Below, piece after piece: positions 22,467 to 33,441 of a stretch of 64,000 nucleotides of DNA. The position numbers were made by a program, and so were the translations under genes. Source of the stretch: Bursaphelenchus xylophilus. Taxonomy: Eukaryota; Nematoda; Chromadorea; Rhabditida; Aphelenchoididae. The first letter of the stretch is position 1; every line of letters starts with the position of its first letter. The stretch is taken from assembly GCA_904066235.2 (NCBI GenBank), contig CAJFCV020000006.1, forward strand, positions 6,448,001-6,512,000. Reading direction: 5' to 3'. The notes below the pieces were generated by a model. That model worked only from the letters and a program-made list of their open reading frames with translations. It was not told the DNA's origin and ran no database searches.

Positions 22467-24247
22467 ATGGTAGGTATTCCGTTTATTTTAATGTAACTAG
22501 TGTAAACTAAGGACGGAGATGACAAAGAACAACAGGAAACACAGGCAGACTCAGAAAAGGACTCCAGAATTCAAGGGGTTTCTCTCATTTCAAGAGGATC
22601 CAAAGAAAAAACTCTGCATGATGGCTCCAAAATATCAGAACATGATGAAAAAAACGAAAAGAAGACGAATGAAGGAAGAAAAAAATACAAAGAAGAGGGA
22701 AATCAGGAGAAAAAAGAAGGAGAGAGAGAGAAAAGGAGGGAAAGCAGAGACGATCCTGATGATAAGCTCAATGAACCGACGAAATGTAACCTCAAGAAAC
22801 GCGAGGGAAATGCAAAAGTAAGTAAAATTGGTCGTTTTAAAAGTCACATACTTTAATCTCGAATAACATTATTCGTGAGATCTTTGTCTCTTGATCATTA
22901 TCAGATTAATTTATAATTTTTTTTATTTATGATGACGCTAAGAATGTAATTACTCGTCCTTCAAAACCAAAAAAAGAACCTAGAAAATGTCAAGGATCAA
23001 TTCGAAGTAAGGTTTCATCAGCAACAAGTAAAGTGAAGGAAGATGATGACAAAAGAGGCAAAGGAAAAGAATCCAAGGAAGCGAGTGTGGAGAAGGAAGG
23101 GGAAGAGGGCCCTGCGTTGGTATCCACCCACAAGGTGCCTTTTTTGGACAAATTAATTGACAAGGATGCGGATGCGCGTGATCTATACCAACAGATTCCG
23201 AGGGATCGGGTACCCATTGACATTTGCGTCAAGAAAGAATTCACTTTGACATTCCCTCCGGCTAATCCGGTAGGTCAAAAAAGTGAAAATATTATAAGTC
23301 TTGATTGTTAGAGAGAGATCGTTTTATACAAAACGATGCAAGTGATAGACATCCCTCCAAGTCATCATGGGGCCATCCATGAACAAGAAGATGTGGACTC
23401 TCTAGATCTGGGCGACTGGATTTGTTGTATTAACGATCAAGCTGTCACTGATAAGAATCATTACAATACAATTGTAAAGAAACTTTCGAAACAAGAAACT
23501 CCTTATACAGTAAGTTCTCGAAATAAAATTAAACTTTTGTAGGTAAAGTATACGGTCCTAAGAACGGTCAGAAAAAAGGAAATATCTCAAGAACAGGTGT
23601 CTCTGATGGTCTCCAGGGCTTTCGAGTTTACTCCCGGCTACATTTATCTGGTCGGATTCTTGTGTTTATATCCAGGAAGTTCGCTGGGGATTAATGTCAA
23701 GTCATATTACAACAAAGTTTATGTATCCGGAACTGATAATGGATTCCAATCATTGGGAAAGAGAACCTTTTTGGTGGGCGATGTCATTCTCAGCATCGAT
23801 AACATTGATACCACTACTGTGAAAGAAGTCAAGGAGCTGCTGAAAACAAGGCTTAACAGCAGGACCCCGTTTGTAAGTCCTTTAGTCATAATTTGTAAAA
23901 ACCGTTATTTTCTGTTACAGTGTATGGTGGCCATAGAACGCCCGTGCAGTCCGTTGGCTCTGAATCGAGCAAAGATGGCCTTAATGGCCGAAAAGAAGCT
24001 AGAAAAGGATCCCAGGATGATGGATGACGTCATCGCCATCTGCAACCTTGAAAAGGAACTCCTGAGTAAACAAGAATCACAAATTCCTCCATCAATTTAC
24101 CGTCCAAAGGAGCTTCGGGACCAATCAAAAAGTGTTAATGTACATCCAGAAGCCCGGGAAATCCCCATTCAGTGCGATTCTATCAACCCTAAGCTCCTCC
24201 AACGTTGCCCTCCACCTCCCGGTCCTAACCTTAGAAGGGTAAAATGA
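22467..24247 (+). CDS. PDZ-domain protein with charged N-terminus
   Basis: Exons 22467-22469 (ATG only), 22512-22817, 22943-23269, 23312-23509, 23543-23872 and 23921-24247 join in phase to about 496 residues. Residues 1-140 are low-complexity and very rich in Lys, Glu and Asp. A first PDZ-like unit spans exons 3-4 (KEFTLTFPP, then LDLGDWICCINDQAV). A second covers exon 5 (SSLGINVKSYYNKVYVSGT, LVGDVILSIDNIDTTTVKE). A tail follows with AIERPCSPLALNRAKMALMA and a Pro-rich C-terminus. The ligand-loop GLGF is replaced by SLGI. The pattern of two degenerate PDZ units followed by ERPxxxxA is typical of a nematode PDZ family of unknown role. The start is uncertain: exon 2 has no in-frame ATG, so a 3-nt first coding exon is proposed. 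Confidence 0.78.
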
Positions 24248-24565
24248 TATAAAAACAAATGGAATGCTTGAAAAAGCCGTTACTTTGTATGTAGAATAAT
24301 AATAGCCCCTCCCACCCTTTCGGGAAGAGATAAACGGCAAGAAAAGTTAATGGTCAAGTCGTATTCAGCGTTGAAACTGACACTTTTTTGTGACACGAAT
24401 GTTAAGTAATGTAAGAGCGTAAAGAACAGCCAATTGGAGAAAAGATCGACTTTTAATTAGAGCGAAACCAAGCAGCAAGTGTGAAGTAAATAAATATTTT
24501 TCCTCGTTTTATTTTATGTTTCTATAAATCCATTCACATTTAATAAATGTTTACAAAGAACTCTG

Positions 24566-26073
24566 TTAGTGAAAGTATTGTACATCGCTTGGATCATCTC
24601 CATTCAGAATTCGAACATGGGCCAATTGAGAATACACCTTGCCTTTGAATAACCTCTGATCTGGATGATGAGCCCGTTCTTTTACCAATTTCCTTAAGCA
24701 ATAAAACGCCGCTGGCTGATAGTCTGCATATAATTTATGAGCAACAAGCTCGGGTCTAGCCAGGAGAGTCGGGATATCCTTAATTCCATAGACGCAAGAA
24801 GTATGGACATGTTTTCCTAAACAAATCGAGTGGACTTATCGTTACGTAACTTTTATACAACTTACCGTGGCATCTTCGTCTAGATCCAGCCCAAACTTGA
24901 TATCTCGGAATATAATAAGACACCAAATTAAAGGGCTCCTCCTTTGCGTCATTCAACTTTACGATTGGTTCTTTCATCTTCATACCCTTAATCGATTTGA
25001 ACAAAGCGTCTCTCATTGAGGGAAGATCGAAGGAACCGGGTGCTGGGAATACTGCAATCATATCGTATCTCTTCATTAGCCTTACACTTCTTGTTTCCAA
25101 ATAAAGTTCCCCATAAGACTTCATCCGGACAAGTAGGTAAGCGGGCCTTACTTATTTCTTTAAACAGGACCTTAACTCTCGCATTAGTTACTGCATAATT
25201 CGCGGCTTCTCTGCTGATCACCGCTGACATTGATGACTTGTATAGTGGGAGTTCAAATCTTTTCTGTGAAATAAAACGAATGATACTAGAACTTACCTCT
25301 TCTATTTTATTTCTCCTTGTCACCTCGGTAATTATAGCTCCGTTTAGGGCTTTGAATAACTGAACCATCTCAAAGTTCGTCTTCAAAGGAAGATCGTGGT
25401 TGGAAATGTATTGATAATATTGCCAAGGATGGGAGGCCTTTGTGAGATATTCAAAACATCCATATAACGCTTTTAATGTTCCGATTGTGCACCATTTAAC
25501 TTTTGGGAACTCCTAAATGGGGTCAATAATTAGCACAGCAACACTTACAATTACTGTAATATTTGGAAGACACTTTTCAAGTAACTTGACCTGATTTTTG
25601 AAGATTTTTGGACTCTTTCCATCAACTCCAATGCAATAAAAATTTTGCGGATGATAGAAGGCACTGAGGACTGACAATACTTGATAAATATTTTTATAAA
25701 CGTGAAAGCCGTAAGACAATGGGAAAATGGATTCAGACTCGCTGAGCGGATGTCGGGGAAAATCAAAGAGATTGTGGAGAGCCTGGCAATCTATTCGGTC
25801 AGCGTTTGGATAAACTGAGGACACACTCTCCTTATTCGGAATCCAGAGTTCAGCCTCATTTATCCATTTCTCATCAACTCCTTGGGCCAATCTATCACAA
25901 TCAATGTCATCATGCGAACTGTTAGTTTCACGTGTTCCTCTAGCTTCACTTCGTCCAAAATTATCTTGCTGGCTCCAAGAAACATGGAAAACAAAAAGTA
26001 AAAAATAAGTCACAAGAAGCAGAACTAGTAGCCATCGTGTCTTCCATCTGTGAATTATCCTGTACGGCCACAT
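24566..26073 (-). CDS. GT14 family glycosyltransferase (core-2/I-branching type)
   Basis: Golgi type II membrane enzyme expected to transfer GlcNAc or xylose from a UDP-sugar. Exons 26073-25549, 25512-25297, 25263-25086, 25051-24866 and 24816-24566 join in phase to 451 residues. Seen: short cytosolic tail and signal anchor WLLVLLLVTYFLLFVFHVSW (about residues 13-32), a stem region, FPLSYGFHVYKNIYQVLSVL, YQYISNHDLPLKT (family N-D-LP-K motif), LPTCPDEVLWGTLFGNK (the CPDE-xW-TL catalytic-core motif), and the late RYQVW and YADYQPAAFYC motifs. The third intron is only 34 nt. Substrate cannot be told. It sits 204 bp downstream of the EndoU gene on the same strand. Confidence 0.9.
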
Positions 26074-26277
26074 TGATCGAACTGCACACTCCCATTTATC
26101 AAGCCTTTTTATAAAATATTTTCATCCCGTTAATTCCAGCTCCTCAAGAGAACATCTTTGCACACATTGAGCTGTAAAGAAATGCTTATATGATTTATTT
26201 ACTCTCCCCAAATAAAACTGAGTGGATATGAATATAAATGTTTGGTTGTCTAGCAATGTCTTGGTATCCCAGAGAGG

Positions 26278-27356
26278 TCATCCTTGTTTGGAGACCGTCG
26301 CTCTTTGTTTGAAGTTGGCCATACAAGTAGGAGCCGAGGGCCCGGGTTCTGGATATACGGTCCCGATGAAGTCTTTCCCATTCTGACTTAGATCATAACT
26401 TTGCACATTGACAGGACATCCATCAATAAGTGTCTGAAATGTTATTGTGGTAAACAAACCACAACCTACTTCACATTTCTTATTGCCCCTCCTGGCCAAG
26501 AAACACATTGAAAGAAGCGAGAAATCAAAGGCCGGCGATGTTCCCATCAAGAAACTGCCAGTCTTCTTAACCAAACTTCCCCATTTAAAGTTTGCTGATG
26601 CAATTATATCCTGCACAATTACGTAATCATTGCGTACACACAACTTACAGCCCTTTTGATGATGAATCCCCTGTAGTTGAGTGTATTCTTTGGATCATTT
26701 TCAAAGTTATTGATCACCACCCAATTATGCATCCCCGAAACCTCTCCATTCTTGGCCTAAATCAAGACTCTTTACAATAATTTTCAGCTCACCTCGCCGA
26801 TGAAAACATGCTCGAAAGCCGAGGAATCCAACTTTCCCTTGGCTCTGGAGAACATTCCAAACCAGAGATCATACATGGATTGCTTGAGGACATCGGGAGT
26901 CTTGGCAAAAGGATGATTCTTTTTCCTAAGGACATCGATCAATTGTTTAAAGGGGCCACTGTTAAAGACGGCCATAATGAACGCCTTCTCCTTCTTTTGC
27001 TTGTCCGGACTGTTGTCTTCGGCTATTCCAGTCTGGGGATTAAACAAGGGTACCAGATCCAAAAGGGCTTTAAAACTGGGCTGGTTCAAGACGGAAGGTC
27101 GGATCCATTTGAATAAACTGTAAGGGTTGCATTAATCACCATCATGAACCCACGATTTTTCGGCATAATCCGACTCTCCACCGTCAAAGTGCCCCTGATA
27201 ATCTACATAAAATTCGCAGAACTTGGGTTTCTCATCGTCGGCATCTCTCATTTTCTGGGCCAATTCCTTGATCTCGACATCTGTAAGGTCCAAGGCGGGG
27301 ATAGCAGCATTGCCATGATAATAAAAAAATGAGAGAACAAGAATACACAGCCACAT
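26278..27356 (-). CDS. Secreted EndoU-family endoribonuclease
   Basis: Metal-stimulated endoribonuclease of the XendoU fold that cuts RNA at uridylates. Exons 27356-27154, 27117-26793, 26756-26649, 26610-26470 and 26433-26278 join in phase to 310 residues. An N-terminal signal peptide (MWLCILVLSFFYYHGNAA) points to secretion or the ER lumen. Catalytic landmarks are present: FEHVFIGE with the first His, GMHNWVVIN with the second His, and KKTGSFLMGTSPAFDFSL with the family Lys region and GTSP-F-F motif. NGKDFIGTVYP closes the domain. A 36-nt intron (26469-26434) is free of stops and a multiple of three, so its retention would insert 12 residues. An upstream ATG at 27386 in the same frame is less likely because it would bury the signal peptide. 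Confidence 0.92.
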
Positions 27357-27389
27357 GGACGGGTTGTCCAACACAATGACTTCCACGAC

Positions 27390-28169
27390 CTTAAACTCGT
27401 TATCTCTTGTACAAAACCTTGTTTGATCACATGTTCAGTAAACAGTAGGAGCAACACAGAAAAAAGCAGGACACCCATTGAGGTCATGGCATACGTAGTT
27501 GCAAGGCGTGTAAATAGACCGGCCTGTGTCATCAGTCGTGCAAATGGATCGTCATTCCGGGCAGAAAAGCATAATTTGGCAATCTAAGAACCCTATTTAC
27601 AAGTCACAAAACATTACAAGCATAATATAGAGGACCGCCGCGGAAGAATGTCGCTTCCATTTACAATAAATTCAACAAAAGTAACCATGAATATCAGTAA
27701 GATGGAGCTTTATTAATAACACGTTCAGGCAGTTTCAATATGTTGTTTTCAATATATAGCTTCCTTTGGCGCCCAGACAGAGCTGTTCCTCTGCAGAGGT
27801 TCAAACGTGGCCTTCGGTTCTGAGCGATGATCCGCAACGTTTTTTGGAGATCGGTCCCCTTCCTAACGCACAATTTCTTGGCGATTCTAAACTTTTGTGG
27901 CGCATAACACAGGTCCTGAATGCTCCTTGTATCGTGTCGTGTTTTTCGATGCGATTCCCTTTCTATATCGATCAAATTGAAAAAATTTTCTAGGTCAAAT
28001 CAGCCCAAAAATCGTAGTCCCTTAGTTTGAGAAACAGTCAGTTTCTATGGCAAAAAAATGGGAGAATAGCAACCTATGGCAAAAATGTTGTGCATTCTAC
28101 GCATTGCACGAAAGCTAGAGGTGGGCTAGAAGGATAAAAAGCGCACCACATTATGTAACTGATCATATA
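27390..28169. other. Intergenic upstream of EndoU
   Basis: One open frame on the minus strand (27975-27694) is basic and faintly resembles the DNA-binding end of a Tc1-type transposase, but no catalytic part follows. No other feature was found. Confidence 0.35.
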
Positions 28170-29031
28170 CAGGGTGTCCAGAGAAATGTGCCGGAAAGTT
28201 TTTGTCGATTTCTTGGCGCTCAATCAAGATATCCGAAAGATTCTTTTTGCAGGATAAAGAAGAATATGGGCGGTTTTTTGTGCAAAGGAATCATTTTCTC
28301 CGCCAGCGCGGAAGGCAGTGTATTCGGCGGAGACTTTTGATAGCTTTTTTGATCATCACACCAACCTTAAACGCTTTATTATGAACTTTGATGGTTGAAA
28401 CAAAGATATTTGCATATTTTCATGTTTACCAAGTGTTCGGCGAAGGTATGGCGGACGCTCGCCGAATCGGCGGAGGCCATAACTCAGCTGCGGACAAGAC
28501 ATGGTCCAACACAATTTTTATGGCCTGGCTAGAACACCCTGCTGGCTTCGTATGCCTTCGAAAATTTTTTTCACCAAGCTTTGGAAGAAGCTAAGCCATC
28601 GGAAAACCACTGGGCGCACCAGAAAACAACAAAATATTTTTTGTTCAAATTTCCTTTTGCCTTGCTGTTTCAAACCTCCGCACGGTGCACTCGGACTTTA
28701 TCGGTGTTGCAGCGACAGGCTGCGCCGTGCAGTCGCTACATGGGATCGCATTGCGATGTCGCTGTCTGTGTGATTTATTGCGTCAAAAATTTGAAGACTT
28801 TCCGGAAGTTTCAGCATCATAATAATGCGTTTAAAATTGGTGTGATGGCCAAAAAAGCGATCAAAAGTCTCCGCCGAATACACTGCCTTCCGCGCTGGCG
28901 GAAAAAATGATCCTTTCGGACAAAAAACCGCCCAAATTCTTCTTTATCCTGCAAAAAGAATTTTTCGGATATCTTTATTGAGCGCCAAGAAATCGACAAA
29001 AACTTTCCGGCACATTTCTCTGGACACCCTG
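28170..29031. mobile_element. Non-autonomous mariner-type element with 210-bp TIRs
   Basis: Starts CAGGGTGTCCAGAGAAATGT and ends with its reverse complement. TA dinucleotides flank both ends (28168-28169, 29032-29033), as in Tc1/mariner insertions. The terminal repeats (28170-28380 and 28822-29031) agree at about 95 percent of positions by eye. The 440-bp core shows no transposase motif in any frame. Confidence 0.88.
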
Positions 29032-29033
29032 TA

Positions 29034-29732
29034 TAGTCAATATCCGTCAATCACAAAGAGAGATGTCAGGCGTTTCACCAAGCATGTGTAAATCATTACA
29101 AGTACCAACATGTCGGACTTTAGCGGCTTGTAACTTTTTCAGAATCGGTCAAACCTGGCTAGAATTAAGCCTGTTTTTGACGGAGGAAACTTGAGTTATT
29201 TTGGGTGGTCAGAAAGTTTCGTCCACCAATTTTTGGAAAATTTGCATATTGCCTAAGAACAGATACATGAAAACCGCTTTTACGTGGCAGATTCTGTCAT
29301 GACTAGTTATAAATGAATTTTGGCTGCTAAACTTTTTCTAAAAATAGTGGATTTATGGGTATTCAATGGCGTTGATTATGCGAAGCATTTTTTTTTTTTT
29401 TTTTGATTTTTACAATTTTACAGTACATGAACTCGCACCACCAAACTCATAAACCGAGAAGAAATTCAAAAGATTACTACTTTACACCTTCAGAAAAAAA
29501 CTACCTAAGCGTAAGAAAAAATAACGGTACGGAACGATTACTCAAGAAAAAATAGCGGTACAGAACGCCGTGCCCTGAGATCTATAAACGGCAATGCAAA
29601 AAAAGAGAATTTATTCTCTCCCGCCATCGTATAAAAAATAATAATATCAACAACAAAAAATTAAACAAAAACGTTACAACAATCAAGAACATTCACCAAG
29701 TAACAAATAATTGGACCTTACACTCCACTAAA
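29034..29732. other. Intergenic, 3' of nanos
   Basis: A/T-rich, with a T-run of about 21 at 29391-29413. A near-duplicate ACTCAAGAAAAAATAGCGGTAC/GTAAGAAAAAATAACGGTACG occurs at about 29510-29570. No gene was seen. Confidence 0.45.
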
Positions 29733-30456
29733 TTAAATTCGATTTCTCTTGGGACAATGGCGCTGAGTGTGCGCCGAATCCCCAGAGGCTCCACAGATGG
29801 GACACTGGAACATTCGGAGACATGGACATTCCACCCGACCCTCCTGATCTCGAAGATTGTGTTGAGACCAGCGGCCTGGACCAGAAGTATCAATCCCCTA
29901 AAAAGTCGAAAGGATAAAACGTACAATATTTTATCAATGTCTTAAAAAATGGAGAACTCACATTAGCCTTGGCATTGTTGAAACAGAAGCCACAGAACAT
30001 ATGACTTCCCTTGCGACGAGGTTCGGTTGGCGAAACTAAAGGAGAAGTTCCGAAACCTTCAATGTTCAAACTCTTCAGATTGAAATCAAAAACATTCTTG
30101 GAGCCAGTCGATGAAGCCGAGTTAGGAGTCGCCAAATTGGAGAAGTGGGCACTTCGAGGCGGCGGAGGTAATCCAGGAGACAACGCAGCCACCGAAATAG
30201 GTAACAACTGAAACAATCAAACAATGAGGTCAAACAAGGTCAAACGTACCATATAACCATCGAGATAAGCGTGTCTTGCGTCAAAACAGTTTCCCAATTC
30301 GGTTTGTGTGCCCATGTCCTTCTTTGAAGTTGTTGGAGTCAATTGAGGAAGCATGAATCTAGTATCCTTCGGCCATGAAGAAGTTATACTTGGTTCTTCC
30401 ACCTTGGGTAACCAAGCACAGCCGTGAAAATCTTGGTCTTTCTTTTCAACCTGCAT
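29733..30456 (-). CDS. nos: Nanos-type zinc-finger protein
   Basis: Translational repressor acting with Pumilio/FBF proteins in the germ line. Exons 30456-30250, 30207-29962 and 29897-29733 join in phase to 205 residues. The C-terminus has the complete nanos double CCHC finger split by an intron: MFCGFCFNN, a His in [16 protein letters not shown] for the first; FQCPICG, DSAHT and RHCPKR for the second, ending just after it as usual. The N-terminal part is Ser/Pro-rich, includes [10 protein letters not shown], and is otherwise unconserved. The ATG at 30456 overlaps a possible acceptor (GGTCAATGCAG), so a further upstream exon is possible. Confidence 0.92.
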
Positions 30457-30656
30457 TGACCAAACAGAAAACAAAATTACGATCGTAAATTCCGAAAATA
30501 CGAATTCGTGGCCAATTATGTGACATTTCGTTCAAAAATTTGACGAGACCAGTTCCGAATTAAAATATTGATTCGACAAGGGACCTTCACAGGGAACTCG
30601 GATTTACTTATACGTACGCCTTTTTTACTTATATGAACTTGATAGGGGTTTAGGTA

Positions 30657-31856
30657 CACAGGGAACTCAAAATCACTTATAAAAACTTTTATTTACTTAT
30701 AAAAACTTCAAGTTTTTATAAGTAAATAAAAGTTCTTATAAGTGATTTTCAAATCACTTATAGGTAATTTTTATTTTCGGTGCCCGGGAAATTCACTTAT
30801 AGGTAATTATAAATACTTATAGGTAACAGAAAATTATGCACAGTGCAGGATAGATAAAAATTTATTCAAACAAAGTAAAAAACAACTTGACTCTGATATA
30901 TTACCGGTTACACATGTGGTTAGCGCATCTTCTGTGTCCTGACGGGGCTAATTTGCTTCTGTGCGGATTTTCTATGGGCACTCCTGCGGCTAGATGCACT
31001 GAAAATAGTCAAAGATAAAGAAAAAGTAAATAAAATTTTCGGAGATAGTTTATTATGAGGTCTCATTGAACTCATTTTTTGTGCTTTTCCATCCCAAAAA
31101 TTAGTTTGAGGTTCAGAAATTTAGCAATGAGATTTCGAGACATCAAGTTTTTCATGTTGTACTAGGTCCAGGTGAATATTATCAACATACCTGAGGCATC
31201 CGAGGGTCATTTTTTCCAGACACTGTGTGCACGTTGCCCATTTACTTCCTCCACGAACATTTTGTGATTATCTGAAATAGTGGGTTCACCTGGACCTAGT
31301 ACAACATAAGAAAACTATGTCTTGAAAAGTTTCTGGCCTTCTGATATGTGGAAGCAGTTTAAAAAACCTACCAAAATCGAGGAAAGAGTTCTTCATCCAA
31401 ATTCTTGATTGATCATGCTTGTTTCTAGATCTTCCCAGGCTGTCTGCTCTTCCATTTTGACATGTTTCCTAATCGGGAAGTTTCTTATGTTCCGGATTTT
31501 TCATCTACCCACTTTTTACAGTCCTGTAAAAGAAAAAAACTCACTAGAAACCCCTTACCTTGTTCCATCCAACGTTTAAATACCCTCTTTGACCAGTACT
31601 GCTACGAAAAACTTAGAATTTCTAAGTCTCGCCCATGCGTTCAAAAAGCCAAAAGCGTCTTTGGCGCTCAACTGTTTTCTTTTCGGAGTCCTTATTGGTA
31701 ATTATAAGTAAATAAAAGTTCTTATAAGTAAATAAAATTTCTTATAAGTAAATCAAAATAGGCTCCGCCTTTTTTTAACTTATAAGTGAATTTTTGGGAA
31801 ATATTTTTACCTATAAGTAAATAAAAGTTTTTATAAGTAAAAACGAATCCCCTGTG
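30657..31856. mobile_element. TIR element rich in CTTATAAGTAAATAAAAG repeats
   Basis: Ends CACAGGGAACTC and GAATCCCCTGTG, flanked by TA (30655-30656, 31857-31858). Both ends are followed inward by several copies of CTTATAAGTAAATAAAAG in either orientation (30680-30830 and 31690-31840), giving imperfect inverted repeats of about 180 bp. A second CACAGGGAACTC lies at about 30587, so the left end may be duplicated. No transposase seen. A second MITE is nested inside. Confidence 0.7.
31154..31307. mobile_element. 154-bp MITE nested in the element above
   Basis: Perfect 23-bp inverted ends beginning ATGTTGTACTAGGTCCAGG and closing with the complement. The interior is unique and non-coding. The target duplication is not resolved. 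Confidence 0.82.
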
Positions 31857-32440
31857 TAGGACGTTAAGTCAAAGTGCGATTGATTTTAAAACCCGAAAAA
31901 CCAAAATTGGGCAGCTAATTTATACATATTCTTAATCAGCATGACTTAACGTATTTTTTGACAAGGAAAGTACTTCTATGGGGTATGGAGTTTGAAAATT
32001 AAAAGACACTTCGCGAGTTGCTGAAGCAGGCTCAAATGGGGGTCTGCCCTAGAATTTGACCCCCACTTTTTTCTGTCTCAACTGATGACATATAGGCTGT
32101 TAAACAACTTGGTTAATTTTTTTCGAAAAATTCGTCATCATGACCGATATATGACACATTTATTGAATTTCGTTTAATGTGATATATTGTGCTAATTTAT
32201 CGCTGAAACATTGCAGAACTGAGTACACATACGTTATAGGCCACGCTGAACAACTTTGTAATTGATCCCAAGTTTGTCAGGTTACTGTAACATACCGTAA
32301 CGCCCATGCTTGATCAATAAATCTCGATTTTCTCGATTTTTTTCAATAATTTTCTCGGAATTTTCTTGCATTTTTGGAATCAGCATCAAATTCTGCATCG
32401 GATAGACTATATGCGCATCTCCAGATAGGTGTACAAAAAT

Positions 32441-32510
32441 GTCGTGGCGCAACCGGTAGTGGGTCGGACTACCATTCAAAAGGTCCCGGGTTCGAGTCCG
32501 GGTGGAAGCA
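32441..32510 (+). pseudogene. tRNA-like module, left arm of element C
   Basis: GTCGTGGCGCAACCGGTAGT gives a good A box, and CCGGGTTCGAGTCCGGG a perfect T arm with B box, followed by TGGAAGCA. The anticodon stem is weak (TCGGA/TCAAA) and the acceptor strands do not pair, so a functional tRNA is unlikely, but an internal pol III promoter is intact. Confidence 0.65.
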
Positions 32511-33371
32511 AAAATGCTCAAACGCGCTGGAAATTGTACCAAAACAGTTTTAATCTATTGGAACGGTGGTAAAAATAAATAATAATTAACATTATTCCCT
32601 AAAAAGGCTAAATTTTGGATCTTACGAAATTTTTGAAAATCATGATTTTTGTGGGCCCAAATCTGCCGAAGAAATGAAAATTTTTTGTAAGCGATTTTTT
32701 TGTTTAGAAACAACGCATGGCACATAGAAAGACTATTCCTCAAAGGATTTCGTTCAGTTTTGCCCAAAACACCAAAAAAATTTCGTATTTTGGCATTTGA
32801 CAAAAAAATTGAAATAATGACTTTCAGGAGTCCTTACGTGGAATCGTTTCCAATTTTATAGGGCAGTATTTTGCGCTGCTCTCAAATATCTTTCTAATAG
32901 CCGCGAAAATTTTCCACAAAAAATTTTACATTTGAAAATTTGTAGATATTCACATATTTCATGATGTTACAGTATTCAATCTTGTAAAATTTGCTAAGAA
33001 TTTGACTCCCCATAGTGGAAAACATGTGTATCCACGTTTGAATGACGTCACTTCGGCTTACTGGGTTCTGGCGGTGCTCTCCGATTAAAACGAAAAAGTT
33101 CAACTTTTTGGTGTTTTGGGCAAAACTGAACGAAATCCTTGGAGGAATAGTCTTTCTATGTGCCATGCGTTGTTTCTAAACAAAAAATCGCTTACAAAAA
33201 ATTTTCATTTCTTCGGCAGATTTGGGCCCACAAAAATCATGATTTTCAAAAATTTCGTAAGATCCAAAATTTAGCCTTTTTAGGGAATAATGTTAATTAT
33301 TATTTATTTTTACCACCGTTCCAATAGATTAAAACTGTTTTGGTACAATTTCCAGCGCGTTTGAGCATTTT

Positions 33372-33441
33372 TGCTTCCACCCGGACTCGAACCCGGGACC
33401 TTTTGAATGGTAGTCCGACCCACTACCGGTTGCGCCACGAC
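33372..33441 (-). pseudogene. tRNA-like module, right arm of element C
   Basis: Inverted copy of 32441-32510 with the same A and B boxes. Confidence 0.65.

Noticed and set aside
27694..27975. Basic open frame resembling the DNA-binding end of a Tc1-type transposase
   Set aside because: Only weak composition likeness (RIIAQNRRPR); no catalytic part and no terminal repeats around it.
32282..32542. 86-residue open frame repeated at 33340-33600 with near-identical protein
   Set aside because: It is the translation of a tRNA-like module (RTRTRDLLNGSPTHYRLRH is the usual read-through of A and B boxes) duplicated in both palindrome arms, not a protein family.
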